The position numbers and the translations under genes are program-made. Of a stretch of DNA of 64,000 bases, positions 21,680 through 31,494 are shown one piece after another. The stretch covers positions 4,464,001 through 4,528,000 of the forward strand of contig NZ_CP080377.1 of the NCBI RefSeq assembly GCF_019443505.1, written 5' to 3'. The DNA is from Janthinobacterium sp. PAMC25594 (lineage in GTDB: Bacteria > Pseudomonadota > Gammaproteobacteria > Burkholderiales > Burkholderiaceae_D). Under the pieces are notes generated by a model. The model ran no database searches. It was given only the letters and a program-made list of their open reading frames with translations, and was not told the DNA's origin. The first letter of the stretch is position 1, and every line of letters starts with the position of its first letter.

Positions 21680-21987
21680 GTATTGACGCGTGCTGCGAAG
21701 CCGCAGGCGGCGTGTGCGCCGCACTGACAGGTGTAGTGCAAAGGAAACAAGTTAAGCATTTGCTACAAGAAAACAATGTTAAAATTCTGTGACATACGTT
21801 CCTGTGGCATGGTCAAGCAACGATCAATTGCCCGGAAGTGCCGAGTTTTAGTGGCGAACTGATGCGTGGCATTGCAAGATGCCCGTCGGTTGGCCTTTTT
21901 TCGTTTTATTCACGTTTCCCCAAGCTCATTGATTTTCTGAAGACATCGTCAGGAATTCCAGGTGCAGGATATTTTAGGTAGCCGGAT
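21680..21987 (+). promoter_or_regulatory. 308-bp leader region before the polysaccharide locus
   Basis: No gene is seen. The spacer contains a small hairpin GGCAT-TGCAAG-ATGCC near 21880, followed about a dozen bases later by a T-run (TTTTTTCGTTTT) at about 21896-21907. It therefore ends in a terminator- or attenuator-like element about 80 bases before the first gene. I could not match it to a JUMPstart/ops element or a known riboswitch. As the only long spacer before eleven co-directional genes it must carry their promoter, but I see no convincing -35/-10 pair. Confidence 0.4.
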
Positions 21988-24987
21988 TTGTTAAGCGTAC
22001 TCAGAAAATCAATTAAATATACCTGGTGTGGCTGCTTGGTGCTTGGCGCGCCTTCGGCGATCGCCGCGACGTCGAATCATGGCGGTCAATCCGGGTATAT
22101 CAATATGCCCAGCGCCGTGGTGGAAACGGACGGTACCTTCAGCGTCGGCTATAGCTACGACAGCCCGTATGGCCAGTTGTGGGCCACGGCGAATATCCTG
22201 CCTTTCCTGCAAATGACGGGACGTTATGTGTCGATCTCGGGCATTCCTGGTTTTACCAACGTGCCTGGTGAGTATGGCAGTGGGTATGGCCGCTACAAGG
22301 ATAAAGTCGTCGACGGCAAATTGCGCCTGTGGACGGAAACGGAGTGGATGCCGTCGGTCGCCGTCGGCATGACGGACCTGTTCGGTACCGAGCTGTTCAA
22401 GGGGCAATACGTGGTTGCCACCAAGACTTTTGGCGCCAGCAAGAATATCGAAGCGAGCCTGGGCTATGCCCATAAACGCCCGGACGGCGTGTTTGCCGGC
22501 GCGCGCTGGACCCCGGCCGCGCTGCCGCGCTGGTCGGTGGTGGCCGAATACGATACAACGAATTACCTGCGCGACTTCCGCGCCAGCGAAACGAATGCGG
22601 GCAAGCGCCGCAAGGGCGCCTCCGTGGGCCTGGAGTACCGCTGGGGCTGGCTTGCCCTGCAAGCGGCACGCAACCGCGACCAGTTCAGCCTGAATGCTTT
22701 TGTCAGCATTCCGTTTGGCGAGCGCGAGTTCGTGCCCAAGGTGTACGAACCGGCGTATTTCGTCGACGACAAGAATCCACCACCGCTGCCGAGCAAGGAA
22801 GAGTGGCACCGCGACGCCGTGTACGGCGCCGATCTGGTGAAGGCGCTGGTGAAGCAGGACTACAAGAATATCCGTGTCGAGCAGGAAGGCAATACCCTCA
22901 GCCTGAGCCTGACCAACAGCCGTATTTCGAACATGGGCCGCGCCGTTGGCCGTGCCGCGCGCACTGCCGTCGCCTTCATGCCGAAGGGCGTGACGACCCT
23001 GCGCATCACGTACACCAAGCTGGACCAGCCGATCGCCACCTACGAATTCTTTGATTTGCCAAAACTGAACGACTATTTGGCAGGCAAGATCGACCGCAAG
23101 GCCTTCCTCGACGTCGTGCTGCTGCGCTATCCGGAGAAAAGCGATGTCATCCGGGATGATCAGCAAAGCTGGCTGAAAGAATTCCTCGACAAGCCGGCGC
23201 CCGTCGTGGCCGCTGCTCCGGCTCCGGCTCCGGCACCGGTCGTTGCCACCGCACCGACTCTCGCCATTGCACCCACTGCGCCTGTCCTTGCACCGGCGGT
23301 GCCCGCGCCCGCAGCCGATGTCCTCAAGGATGATGGCAAGCTGGCCGTCGGTGTCGGCGTCGATGGCGACGTGGTGCAGATCAAATCGCTGGACCGGGAG
23401 GCGAACCGTTTCAAAATCGCTCCCAAGGTGGGCTTCTTCTTCAATGATCCGAGCGGCGCCTTCCGCTATTCGATTTCGGCCGTGGCCAACTATGACCGCC
23501 GCCTGGGCGATGGCCTGTACCTGAATAGCGCCGCCAGCCTGCAGCTGCTGGAAACGGTGTCGGGCGTCAAGCAGCCATCGAACAGCAATTTGCCGCACGT
23601 GCGTACCGATATCGCGGAATACTTGCGCGGCGGACGTTTCTCGCTGAGCCGCGTCTTGCTGAACAAATACGACAATCCCGCCGAGCGCGTATATACCCGC
23701 CTGTCGGCCGGCCTGTATGAAGACATGTTCCGCGGTGTGGGCGGCCAGGTGCTGTACCTGCCGAAGGACAGCCGCTGGGCGGCCGACGTGGCCGTCGATG
23801 CCTTGCAGCAGCGTGGTTTCAAGGGCTTGCTCGACTCGCGCGACTACAAGACGGTGACGGCGATCGGCTCCCTGCACTACCGCTTGCCGCACGACATTAC
23901 CGTCACGGCGCGCGCTGGCCGCTTCCTGGCGAAAGACACGGGCGTGCGCCTGGAATTCAAGCGCCGCTTCCAGTCCGGTATTGAAGTGGGCGCCTGGTAC
24001 ACGCATACGAACGGCAACGATATCACCAGTCCCGGCACGCCATCGAAGCCATACCAGGACCGTGGCATCTTCCTGTCCGTGCCGTTGAACAGCATGTTGC
24101 CGATGGACACGCAGTCGACGGCCGGCTTCGCCATTGCGCCATGGACGCGCGACGTGGGGCAGATGGTGGCCTCGCCGGGCGACCTGTACGACATGCTCGA
24201 GCGTCCGCGCGCCGACATGCACAGCTACGATGGCCTGGGTAACTTTGCCGAGCGCCCGGACGAACAGCACCTGCCTGCCGTCAATCCGCCAGACCGGCCG
24301 TTTGTCAGCCCATGGCCCGCCATGCGCGCGCGCCTGGAGCAATCCGCATCCGCTACGCCGAGCGCCCCTGAATGGCTCAAGGCGACGGCGGTGGTCGGGG
24401 GCGTGGTGCTGGCGTCAGCCCTCAGCGACAAGCCCGTCGACCGTTTCGTGAAGAAACATGAAGATTCCAAGGTTTACCGCAACTGGGACAAGCTGGGCAA
24501 GGCCATGCCATACGTGGCAGTGGGAGCGGCGGCGGCCGCCTTCGCTCTGGGCGATGAGCGCATGCAAAATACGGGACTCATTTCCCTGCAATCGGTTGCC
24601 GCGGCAACGGGCGTGGCGGTGGCCGGCAAATATGCGTTTGGCCGCGCCCGTCCGGAGGAAGACCTCGGAGCGTGGAGCCGTGTCGGCAGCGGCAGTTCCC
24701 GTTCGAATTCATCCTTCCCTTCCGCGCATGCCGCCATCGGCTTTGCCGCCGTGACGCCGTTTGCCAAGGAATACGATGCGCCATGGCTGTACAGCGTGGC
24801 TGCCGTGGGTTCAGCCGGCCGCATATTTGGCCGCAAGCACTGGGTGTCCGACACGGTCGCCGGCGGCATCGTCGGCTACGCCATGGGCAGCTGGCTGTGG
24901 CACGCGCAGCGCGACCAGAGCAAATCGGGTTTGTCGATCAATCCGGGACCGAAGGAAATCAGCGTGACCTGGCAGGGCAAGTATTAG
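21988..24987 (+). CDS. YjbH-type outer-membrane polysaccharide protein fused to a PAP2 phosphatase
   Basis: A 999-residue exported protein. A signal peptide (about residues 1-27, ending AIA) leads into a YjbH/GfcD-like beta-rich outer-membrane domain up to about residue 780, with a Pro/Ala linker near 405-440. The C-terminal 200 residues are a PAP2/type 2 phosphatidic-acid phosphatase with all three motifs: Lys881...Arg-Pro in KYAFGRARP, SxH at 912-914 in FPSAHA, and Arg945...His951...Asp955 in GRIFGRKHWVSD. The start is TTG 21988, because an in-frame stop (21979) lies just upstream. YjbH proteins are normally about 700 residues, so this is a fusion. A periplasmic lipid-pyrophosphate phosphatase role is inferred. 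Confidence 0.85.
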   Translation: MLSVLRKSIKYTWCGCLVLGAPSAIAATSNHGGQSGYINMPSAVVETDGTFSVGYSYDSPYGQLWATANILPFLQMTGRYVSISGIPGFTNVPGEYGSGYGRYKDKVVDGKLRLWTETEWMPSVAVGMTDLFGTELFKGQYVVATKTFGASKNIEASLGYAHKRPDGVFAGARWTPAALPRWSVVAEYDTTNYLRDFRASETNAGKRRKGASVGLEYRWGWLALQAARNRDQFSLNAFVSIPFGEREFVPKVYEPAYFVDDKNPPPLPSKEEWHRDAVYGADLVKALVKQDYKNIRVEQEGNTLSLSLTNSRISNMGRAVGRAARTAVAFMPKGVTTLRITYTKLDQPIATYEFFDLPKLNDYLAGKIDRKAFLDVVLLRYPEKSDVIRDDQQSWLKEFLDKPAPVVAAAPAPAPAPVVATAPTLAIAPTAPVLAPAVPAPAADVLKDDGKLAVGVGVDGDVVQIKSLDREANRFKIAPKVGFFFNDPSGAFRYSISAVANYDRRLGDGLYLNSAASLQLLETVSGVKQPSNSNLPHVRTDIAEYLRGGRFSLSRVLLNKYDNPAERVYTRLSAGLYEDMFRGVGGQVLYLPKDSRWAADVAVDALQQRGFKGLLDSRDYKTVTAIGSLHYRLPHDITVTARAGRFLAKDTGVRLEFKRRFQSGIEVGAWYTHTNGNDITSPGTPSKPYQDRGIFLSVPLNSMLPMDTQSTAGFAIAPWTRDVGQMVASPGDLYDMLERPRADMHSYDGLGNFAERPDEQHLPAVNPPDRPFVSPWPAMRARLEQSASATPSAPEWLKATAVVGGVVLASALSDKPVDRFVKKHEDSKVYRNWDKLGKAMPYVAVGAAAAAFALGDERMQNTGLISLQSVAAATGVAVAGKYAFGRARPEEDLGAWSRVGSGSSRSNSSFPSAHAAIGFAAVTPFAKEYDAPWLYSVAAVGSAGRIFGRKHWVSDTVAGGIVGYAMGSWLWHAQRDQSKSGLSINPGPKEISVTWQGKY

Positions 24988-25043
24988 GCGCTCATGGTGC
25001 CCCCTTTACTCATACAACATCATTCATCCAGACAAAGACCAGC

Positions 25044-26921
25044 ATGAAAAAGCAACTTCGTACTTCCTCACCGTTCGTTAAACACATGATTTTCTCGGCT
25101 TGCCTGATGGGAATGGGTTCCGCCGTTGCACAAGACCTTGGGGCGAGTGACATTCCCAAAATGCAATCGATGGAGACGGGCAGCGGCCTGCCGGCCATTC
25201 GCAGCCGCGGCGAACAGCGCCAGGCGCAGAACCCGCCCGCCAGCCGTCCGGCCAAGCGTGCCGCCGCCGAAGTGGGGCCGTTTCAAGCCTATGCGGCAGG
25301 CGTCACAGGACAAAACCTGGCCATTTTTGGCAAGGATTTGTTCAGCGACGTGCCGTCCACCTTCGCGCCGTTTGATGCGGCCCAGGTCAATCAAGACTAT
25401 GTCATCGGCACGGGCGACGAGCTGCAGGTGCGCGGCTGGGGCATGGTCGATATCGACGTCAGCGCCACGGTCGACCGCAGCGGCGCGATCTTCATTCCCC
25501 GCGTCGGCTCCGTCAAGGTCAGCGGCGTGCAGTACAAGGATCTGCAGGGCTACCTGAAGAAAGCCGTCGGCAAGATTTACAACAACTTTGAATTGACGGC
25601 AAGCATCGCCCAGACACGCGCCGTGCAAGTGTATGTGGTCGGCCACGCCGTGCGTCCCGGCACCTATACCCTGAGCGCCATGAGCACGCTGTTGAACGCC
25701 TTGTTCACCTCGGGCGGCCCGGACGCCACTGGTAGCATGCGCAACATCCAATTGAAGCGTGGCGCACAAACCGTCAGCACCTTCGACTTGTACGACATGC
25801 TGGCCAAAGGCGACAAGAGCAGCGACATGACCCTGCGCGACGGCGACGTGATTTACATTCCGGAAGTCGGTCCCCTGGTGGCCTTGACGGGCAATGTGAA
25901 GCAGCCCGCCATTTTCGAATTGAAAGGCAATGCCAGCCTGGCCGATGTGTTGACCTGGGCCGGCGGCTTCGATTCCGCAGCGGAAACGAAGCAAGTGATC
26001 GTTGAAAAGAACGTCGACAATCAATACAAGACGGTGGTGGAACTGATCGCCGATAAAACCGTCACCAGCACCCAGCTGGCGAGTATCCCGGTGAAACCGA
26101 CCGATGTGCTGCGCGTGTTTGCGCCGGGCGCCGTGCCGGTGCAGGCCCAGATCCAGAATGAATACGTGCGCGTGGCCGGCGAAGCCAAACAAAGCGGCAT
26201 CTTTCTGCTGAAGAAAGGCGAGACCCTGCGCGAGTTGATCGCCCGCGTGGGAGGTCCGAATGAAAATGGCTATCTGTACGCCACCCAATTGAACCGCGAA
26301 TCGGTACGGCGTGCCCAGCAAGCCAAGTTGAATGAAGTGGCGGACCGTTTTGAACGCGACCTGGAGTCGAATGCCACCCTGCGCATGGGTGCCTCAGCCG
26401 ATCAGGCTAACGCGGCTAAACTGGCTGCAGAAATTGAGCAACAGCGCGGCATCGTGAAAAAACTGCGCGGCATCAAGGCGGAAGGCCGCATCGTGCTCGA
26501 TTTGCCTGGTGTGGAGACGCAAATCAAGAACTTTCCCGACCTGCCCTTGCAGGATGGCGATACCATCCTGATCCCGCGCCGCCCAGGCACGGTGGATGTG
26601 CTTGGCTCGGTATTCCAGCAAAACGCCTTTGTCTATCGCCCGCAGCGCACTGTGAACGATTATGTCCAGCAAGCCGGTGGTCTGACCGTCACTGCGGATA
26701 AATCCGAGATGTACGTGATACGCGCGGACGGCACGGCGCAGAGTGGACAAAGTACGGGCTGGTTTAGCGGCCTTGGCGGCACGGCATTAAATCCTGGTGA
26801 TACCGTGGTGGTGCCGGAAAAAATCGATCGCAGCACGTTTATGCAGAGTTTGAAGGAATGGACTTCGATCTTTTATCAGTTTGGTCTGGGTGCGGCTGGT
26901 TTGAAAGTGTTGAAAAATTAA
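25044..26921 (+). CDS. Wza-type polysaccharide export protein (SLBB domains)
   Basis: A 625-residue exported protein with an N-terminal signal peptide ending near AVAQ. The poly-export domain starts around QDYVIGTGDELQVRGWG (about residue 115) and has the VRPGTYTLSAMSTLLNAL SLBB region; further SLBB-like repeats follow (GNVKQPAIFELKG, RVAGEAKQSGIFLLKKGE). These form the periplasmic and outer-membrane channel for capsule or EPS export. A Cys occurs in the signal region (FSAC), but the lipobox is poor, so lipidation is doubtful. It is longer than E. coli Wza (about 380), as is common for the multi-SLBB type. It lies 56 bases after the YjbH fusion. Confidence 0.9.
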   Translation: MKKQLRTSSPFVKHMIFSACLMGMGSAVAQDLGASDIPKMQSMETGSGLPAIRSRGEQRQAQNPPASRPAKRAAAEVGPFQAYAAGVTGQNLAIFGKDLFSDVPSTFAPFDAAQVNQDYVIGTGDELQVRGWGMVDIDVSATVDRSGAIFIPRVGSVKVSGVQYKDLQGYLKKAVGKIYNNFELTASIAQTRAVQVYVVGHAVRPGTYTLSAMSTLLNALFTSGGPDATGSMRNIQLKRGAQTVSTFDLYDMLAKGDKSSDMTLRDGDVIYIPEVGPLVALTGNVKQPAIFELKGNASLADVLTWAGGFDSAAETKQVIVEKNVDNQYKTVVELIADKTVTSTQLASIPVKPTDVLRVFAPGAVPVQAQIQNEYVRVAGEAKQSGIFLLKKGETLRELIARVGGPNENGYLYATQLNRESVRRAQQAKLNEVADRFERDLESNATLRMGASADQANAAKLAAEIEQQRGIVKKLRGIKAEGRIVLDLPGVETQIKNFPDLPLQDGDTILIPRRPGTVDVLGSVFQQNAFVYRPQRTVNDYVQQAGGLTVTADKSEMYVIRADGTAQSGQSTGWFSGLGGTALNPGDTVVVPEKIDRSTFMQSLKEWTSIFYQFGLGAAGLKVLKN

Positions 26922-27021
26922 TGGCCTGGCGGCTGCCTGGTTGTTCCGCGTACGGCGTACGGAGGAAAAATGAACCATGTTGGCATTTCAAATACGATGG
27001 GTTAATACTTGAAAGAAGAAG

Positions 27022-28245
27022 ATGTCTGAGCAATTGAAAAATAGAGAGCGGAGTACGCTGGTGAATGAAAGTAATGACGAAATTCATCTATTGGATATAT
27101 TGACTGCGCTTGCCAGGCAAAAAAAAATATTGTTCATGGTTCCGCTTGCAACGGGGGCATTGGCAATTGCTGCTGCATTCCTGATTAAGCCAACGTTCTC
27201 ATCGACAGCGGTAATTTTACCTCCTCAGCAGCAAAGTTCAGGCGTCTCTGCCATGCTGGGGCAGCTTGGTGGATTGGCTGGAGCCGCCGGTGGTATAGCC
27301 GGGTTAAAAAATCCTAATGATTTGTATGTCGCCATGTTGCAAAGCCGGACCATCGCAGACAAGCTGATAAGCCGTTTTGATTTAAAAACACGCTTCGAGG
27401 TGGAAACGCTGGATGAAGCGCGCAAAAAATTGGATGGAATAGCGACCGCAGCCAGTGATAAAGCCGGCACTATTTCTGTGCTGGTTGAAGATAAAGATCC
27501 AAAGTTTGCGGCAGAACTGGCCAATGCCTTTGTCAGTGAGTTGTCGAATTTGACTACGGGGCTTGCGATCACCGATGCCGGACAGCGCCGTTTATTTTTT
27601 GAAAAGCAGTTAATAGCGGTTAAAGACGACTTGGCGAATGCCGAAATTGCACTGCGTAAAACCCAGGAAAGTACTGGCATGCTGCAATTGGACGGACAAG
27701 TCCAAGGAATTATCCGTAATGTTGCCCAATTGGAAGGAACGATTGCAGCCAAAGAAGTGCAACTGAATGCGATGCGTAGTTTTGCAACGAATAATAATCC
27801 GGATCTGTTGCGTTTACAGGGAGAAATTCAGGGATATCAGGCACAACTTGAAAAACTGAAAACAGGAAAATTATCCAAGGATGGCGATTTGATGGTACCG
27901 ACCGGAAAGATTCCTGAAGTGGGCATCGAATATATACGCAGCTTGCGTAATGTTAAATATCAGGAAACTATATTCGAATTGCTGTCAAAGCAGTATGAGT
28001 TGGCTAAAATCGATGAGGCGAAAGAGTCGTCAAGTATACAAATTCTCGACAATGCAGTGCCGGCAGAAAAAAAATCAAAACCAAAAAAAATGATTATTAT
28101 TCTTCTTGGTTTTATTGGTGGTGGATTCTTGGCATTGTTCCTGGCGCTAACACGTGACGCATACTTGCGGTCTACTAAAGATGAGGATGGAAACTATCGT
28201 TGGAACGTTTTGAAGAATGCATGGAGAGGCAAAAAAACCGATTGA
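27022..28245 (+). CDS. Wzz-family polysaccharide chain-length/co-polymerase protein
   Basis: A 407-residue inner-membrane protein. The first membrane helix (about residues 36-56, ILFMVPLATGALAIAAAFLI) is followed by KPTFSSTAVILPP, typical of the Wzz domain. A large periplasmic coiled-coil region covers about 170-330, and a second helix ends the protein (MIIILLGFIGGGFLALFLAL) after a Pro-Lys-Lys motif. There is no C-terminal tyrosine autokinase, so this is a Wzz-only polysaccharide co-polymerase. An AGAAG SD precedes the ATG. GC content begins to fall here. It sits between the exporter and the CDP-sugar genes. Confidence 0.9.
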   Translation: MSEQLKNRERSTLVNESNDEIHLLDILTALARQKKILFMVPLATGALAIAAAFLIKPTFSSTAVILPPQQQSSGVSAMLGQLGGLAGAAGGIAGLKNPNDLYVAMLQSRTIADKLISRFDLKTRFEVETLDEARKKLDGIATAASDKAGTISVLVEDKDPKFAAELANAFVSELSNLTTGLAITDAGQRRLFFEKQLIAVKDDLANAEIALRKTQESTGMLQLDGQVQGIIRNVAQLEGTIAAKEVQLNAMRSFATNNNPDLLRLQGEIQGYQAQLEKLKTGKLSKDGDLMVPTGKIPEVGIEYIRSLRNVKYQETIFELLSKQYELAKIDEAKESSSIQILDNAVPAEKKSKPKKMIIILLGFIGGGFLALFLALTRDAYLRSTKDEDGNYRWNVLKNAWRGKKTD

Positions 28246-28300
28246 TGATCAATTCTGGATTGGCATGCCGACTGCATTTTGAAGAGTAAGGAAAGAAAAA

Positions 28301-29071
28301 ATGAAAGCTGTTATTCTGGCGGGTGGACTGGGTACTCGTATTAGCGAAGAAACATCTACAAAACCAAAACCGATGGTTGAAATCGGTGGCAAGCCGATTC
28401 TATGGCATATTATGAAATCTTACTCCGCTCACGGCGTGAATGATTTCATCATCTGTTGCGGTTATAAAGGTTATGTCATCAAGGAATACTTTGCCAACTA
28501 TTTTCTGCACACCTCGGATGTTACGTTCGACATGCAGAATAATCAGATGGAAGTTCATGCGCGCAATGCGGAACCTTGGAAAGTCACGCTGGTCGATACC
28601 GGTGACGAAACCATGACCGGCGGCCGCTTGAAGCGCGTCAAGCAATACCTGGAAGGCGAAGAAGCGTTCTGTTTCACTTATGGCGACGGTGTCAGTGATG
28701 TCAATATCACCGAATCGATCGCGTTCCACAAAGCGCACGGCAAAATGGCAACGCTGACCGCCACCCAGCCCCCGGGCCGTTTCGGCGCATTGATCTTGGA
28801 TGGCCAGAAAATCAATAGCTTCCAGGAAAAGCCGCAAGGCGATGGCGCGTGGATCAACGGCGGCTATTTCGTGCTGTCGCCGAAAGTCATCGATTACATC
28901 GCGGACGACAGCACCACCTGGGAAAAGCAGCCGCTGGAACGCCTGGCCGCCGAAGGTCAGCTGGACGCCTTTTTTCACCGCGGTTTCTGGCAGCCGATGG
29001 ATACCCTGCGCGACAAGGTGCAGCTGGAAGAGCTGTGGCAATCGGGTAAAGCTCCCTGGAAGGCTTGCTGA
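28301..29071 (+). CDS. rfbF: Glucose-1-phosphate cytidylyltransferase
   Basis: A 256-residue nucleotidyltransferase making CDP-glucose from CTP and glucose-1-phosphate (RfbF/DdhA/AscA family). The nucleotide-binding N-terminus reads [20 protein letters not shown], with [17 protein letters not shown] after it. The family-specific [15 protein letters not shown] stretch and [14 protein letters not shown] near the C-terminus support the cytidylyltransferase call. An SD (GGAAAGAAAA) precedes the ATG. The TGA overlaps the ATG of rfbG (TGATG). This is the first committed step of the CDP-3,6-dideoxyhexose branch. Confidence 0.95.
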   Translation: MKAVILAGGLGTRISEETSTKPKPMVEIGGKPILWHIMKSYSAHGVNDFIICCGYKGYVIKEYFANYFLHTSDVTFDMQNNQMEVHARNAEPWKVTLVDTGDETMTGGRLKRVKQYLEGEEAFCFTYGDGVSDVNITESIAFHKAHGKMATLTATQPPGRFGALILDGQKINSFQEKPQGDGAWINGGYFVLSPKVIDYIADDSTTWEKQPLERLAAEGQLDAFFHRGFWQPMDTLRDKVQLEELWQSGKAPWKAC

Positions 29072-30138
29072 TGAACGCAGCATTCTGGCAAGGCAAACGG
29101 GTCTTCCTGACTGGCCATACAGGTTTCAAAGGTGGCTGGCTCAGTTTGTGGCTGCAGCAACTGGGTGCCGACGTGACCGGCTATGCGCTGGAAGCACCCA
29201 CTACCCCCAGCCTGTTTGAAGTGGCGGGCGTGGCGCGCGGCATGGTGTCGATTATCGGCGACGTGCGCGATGGTGAAGCGCTCAAGCGCGCCATGGCACA
29301 AGCGCGGCCGGAAATCGTGATCCATATGGCGGCCCAGCCGCTGGTGCGTTATTCGTACGTGAATCCGGTGGAAACCTACGCGACCAATGTGATGGGCGTG
29401 GTCAATCTGCTCGAAGCCGTGCGCGCCACGCCCGGCGTGCGTTCGGTGGTCAATGTTACCAGTGACAAATGCTATGAAAACCGCGAGTGGCCTTGGGGCT
29501 ACCGCGAAAACGAAGCGATGGGCGGTTACGACCCCTATAGCAACAGCAAGGGTTGTGCCGAACTGGTGACGGCAGGCTACCGCAGTTCCTTCTTCAATGC
29601 CGAAAAGTATGCGGAACATGGCATTGCATTAGGCAGTGGCCGCGCCGGCAATGTGATCGGCGGCGGTGACTGGGCCATGGATAGACTGATTCCCGACATG
29701 CTGCGCGCCATTGGCGCCGGCCAGCCGGTGATGATACGCAATCCGCACTCGATCCGGCCGTGGCAGCATGTGCTCGAACCGCTGAGCGGCTATCTGACAC
29801 TGGCAGAAAAGCTGTACACCGAAGGTCCTGTGCATGCCGAAGGCTGGAATTTTGGTCCGCATGACACCGATGCCAAGCCGGTCGAGTGGATTATCGAACG
29901 CATGACGCAAGAGTGGGGCGCCGGCGCGTCCTGGTCGCTCGACGGACAGAACCATCCGCATGAGGCGACTTATTTGAAGCTTGATTGCTCCAAGGCGCGT
30001 GGCCAGCTGGGCTGGCATCCGCGCTGGGACATCGGGCAGACGATCGCCAAAATCGTTGAATGGCACAAGGCCTTCGACGAGGGCCTGGACATGCGCGAGC
30101 TGAGCCTGGCACAAATCACGACTTATCAAAATACCTAA
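29071..30138 (+). CDS. rfbG: CDP-glucose 4,6-dehydratase
   Basis: A 355-residue short-chain dehydrogenase/reductase that turns CDP-glucose into CDP-4-keto-6-deoxyglucose. The NAD-binding motif is TGHTGFKGGWLSLWL (about residues 12-26) and the catalytic YxxxK is YSNSKGCAEL. GRAGNVIGGGDWAMDRLIPD is typical of RfbG. The ATG overlaps the rfbF stop by one base. rfbH follows after 18 bases. Confidence 0.95.
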   Translation: MNAAFWQGKRVFLTGHTGFKGGWLSLWLQQLGADVTGYALEAPTTPSLFEVAGVARGMVSIIGDVRDGEALKRAMAQARPEIVIHMAAQPLVRYSYVNPVETYATNVMGVVNLLEAVRATPGVRSVVNVTSDKCYENREWPWGYRENEAMGGYDPYSNSKGCAELVTAGYRSSFFNAEKYAEHGIALGSGRAGNVIGGGDWAMDRLIPDMLRAIGAGQPVMIRNPHSIRPWQHVLEPLSGYLTLAEKLYTEGPVHAEGWNFGPHDTDAKPVEWIIERMTQEWGAGASWSLDGQNHPHEATYLKLDCSKARGQLGWHPRWDIGQTIAKIVEWHKAFDEGLDMRELSLAQITTYQNT

Positions 30139-30156
30139 CAAATTGAAGGCTGTATC

Positions 30157-31482
30157 ATGAGCGAACAACTGACCCAACAACAAATCCGCGACCAGATCGC
30201 CGCCCTGGTGGCGCAATACGGTGCGCTGGCCAGCGTGCCGAAACCTTTCGAACCTGGCGTGACCGTGATTCCTCCGGCCGGCAAAGTCGTCGGCGCTCCT
30301 GAAATGGGCCTGATGGTCGAAGCGTCGCTGGACGCCTGGCTGACGACGGGGCGTTTTAATGACGAATTTGAAAAACGCCTGGCCAAGTTCATCGGCGTCG
30401 AATTCCTGATCACGGTGAACTCCGGTTCGTCCGCCAACCTGGTCGCTTTTTCCGCCCTGACGTCGCCCAAACTGGGTGCGCGCGCGATCCAGCCCGGTGA
30501 CGAAGTCATCGGTGTGGCCGCCGGCTTCCCGACCACCGTCAATCCGATTTTGCAATATGGTGCCGTGCCCGTCTTCGTCGACGTTGAACTGGGAACGTAC
30601 AATATTGATGCCAGCAAAATCGAAGCGGCCATTACCGACAAGACCAAGGCCATCATGCTGGCCCATACCTTGGGCAACCCATTCAATCTGGAAGTTATCG
30701 TCGCACTGTGCAAAAAGTACAATCTGTGGCTGGTGGAAGATTGCTGTGACGCACTGGGCGCCACGTATAACGGTCAGATGTGCGGTACCTTCGGCGATAT
30801 CGGCACCATGAGTTTCTACCCTGCGCACCACATCACCATGGGTGAGGGCGGCGCTGTATTTACCAATAATCCGGAACTGAAAGCGATTGCCGAATCGTTC
30901 CGCGACTGGGGCCGCGACTGCTACTGCGCACCGGGTAAGGACAACACCTGCGGTCAGCGTTTCTGCTGCAAGCTGGGCACGCTGCCGGAAGGCTACGATC
31001 ACAAGTACACTTACAGCCACCTTGGCTACAACCTGAAGATCACCGACATGCAAGCGGCATGCGGTTTGGCGCAGATGGACCGCGCGGCCGGTTTTGTACA
31101 GGCGCGCAAGGACAACTTCGCGTACATGAAAGACGGGCTGAAAAGCTGCGAGGAATTCCTGATTCTGCCAGAAGCGACACCAAACTCGGATCCATCCTGG
31201 TTCGGCTTCCCGATCACCTTGCGTCCAGAGGCCAATGTGGACCGGGTCAACCTGTTGACCTTCCTCGATCAACACAAGATCGGTACGCGTTTGCTGTTTG
31301 CCGGCAATTTGACGCGCCAGCCGTACATGATCGGCCGCAACTATCGCGTATCGGGCGAACTGACCAACACCGACCGCATCATGCACGATACCCTGTGGAT
31401 TGGCGTGTTCCCTGGCTTGACCAAGGAAATGATGGACTTCTCGATCAGCAAGATCGAAGAATTTTTTGGCGTTAACTTCTAA
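30157..31482 (+). CDS. rfbH: CDP-4-keto-6-deoxy-D-glucose 3-dehydrase (E1, PMP/[2Fe-2S])
   Basis: A 441-residue DegT/DnrJ/EryC1-fold enzyme that removes the C3 hydroxyl of CDP-4-keto-6-deoxyglucose using pyridoxamine phosphate. The Schiff-base Lys of aminotransferases is replaced by His in [14 protein letters not shown] (His224/225), the hallmark of RfbH/AscC. The iron-sulfur cysteines lie in [19 protein letters not shown] (about residues 252-270). The reaction needs a partner reductase (RfbI/AscD), and none is seen in the window. Its product, CDP-4-keto-3,6-dideoxyglucose, is the likely acceptor for the ThDP enzyme two genes downstream. Confidence 0.95.
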   Translation: MSEQLTQQQIRDQIAALVAQYGALASVPKPFEPGVTVIPPAGKVVGAPEMGLMVEASLDAWLTTGRFNDEFEKRLAKFIGVEFLITVNSGSSANLVAFSALTSPKLGARAIQPGDEVIGVAAGFPTTVNPILQYGAVPVFVDVELGTYNIDASKIEAAITDKTKAIMLAHTLGNPFNLEVIVALCKKYNLWLVEDCCDALGATYNGQMCGTFGDIGTMSFYPAHHITMGEGGAVFTNNPELKAIAESFRDWGRDCYCAPGKDNTCGQRFCCKLGTLPEGYDHKYTYSHLGYNLKITDMQAACGLAQMDRAAGFVQARKDNFAYMKDGLKSCEEFLILPEATPNSDPSWFGFPITLRPEANVDRVNLLTFLDQHKIGTRLLFAGNLTRQPYMIGRNYRVSGELTNTDRIMHDTLWIGVFPGLTKEMMDFSISKIEEFFGVNF

Positions 31483-31494
31483 GAAAGTACCTGC

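Noticed and set aside
21870..21910. Possible riboswitch or JUMPstart element before the polysaccharide locus
   Set aside because: The hairpin and T-run do not match the JUMPstart/ops core or any riboswitch consensus I can recall; kept only as a leader with a terminator-like hairpin.
22009..24342. Minus-strand open frame antisense to the YjbH-PAP2 gene
   Set aside because: No domain and typical antisense composition; the plus-strand reading has a signal peptide and PAP2 motifs.
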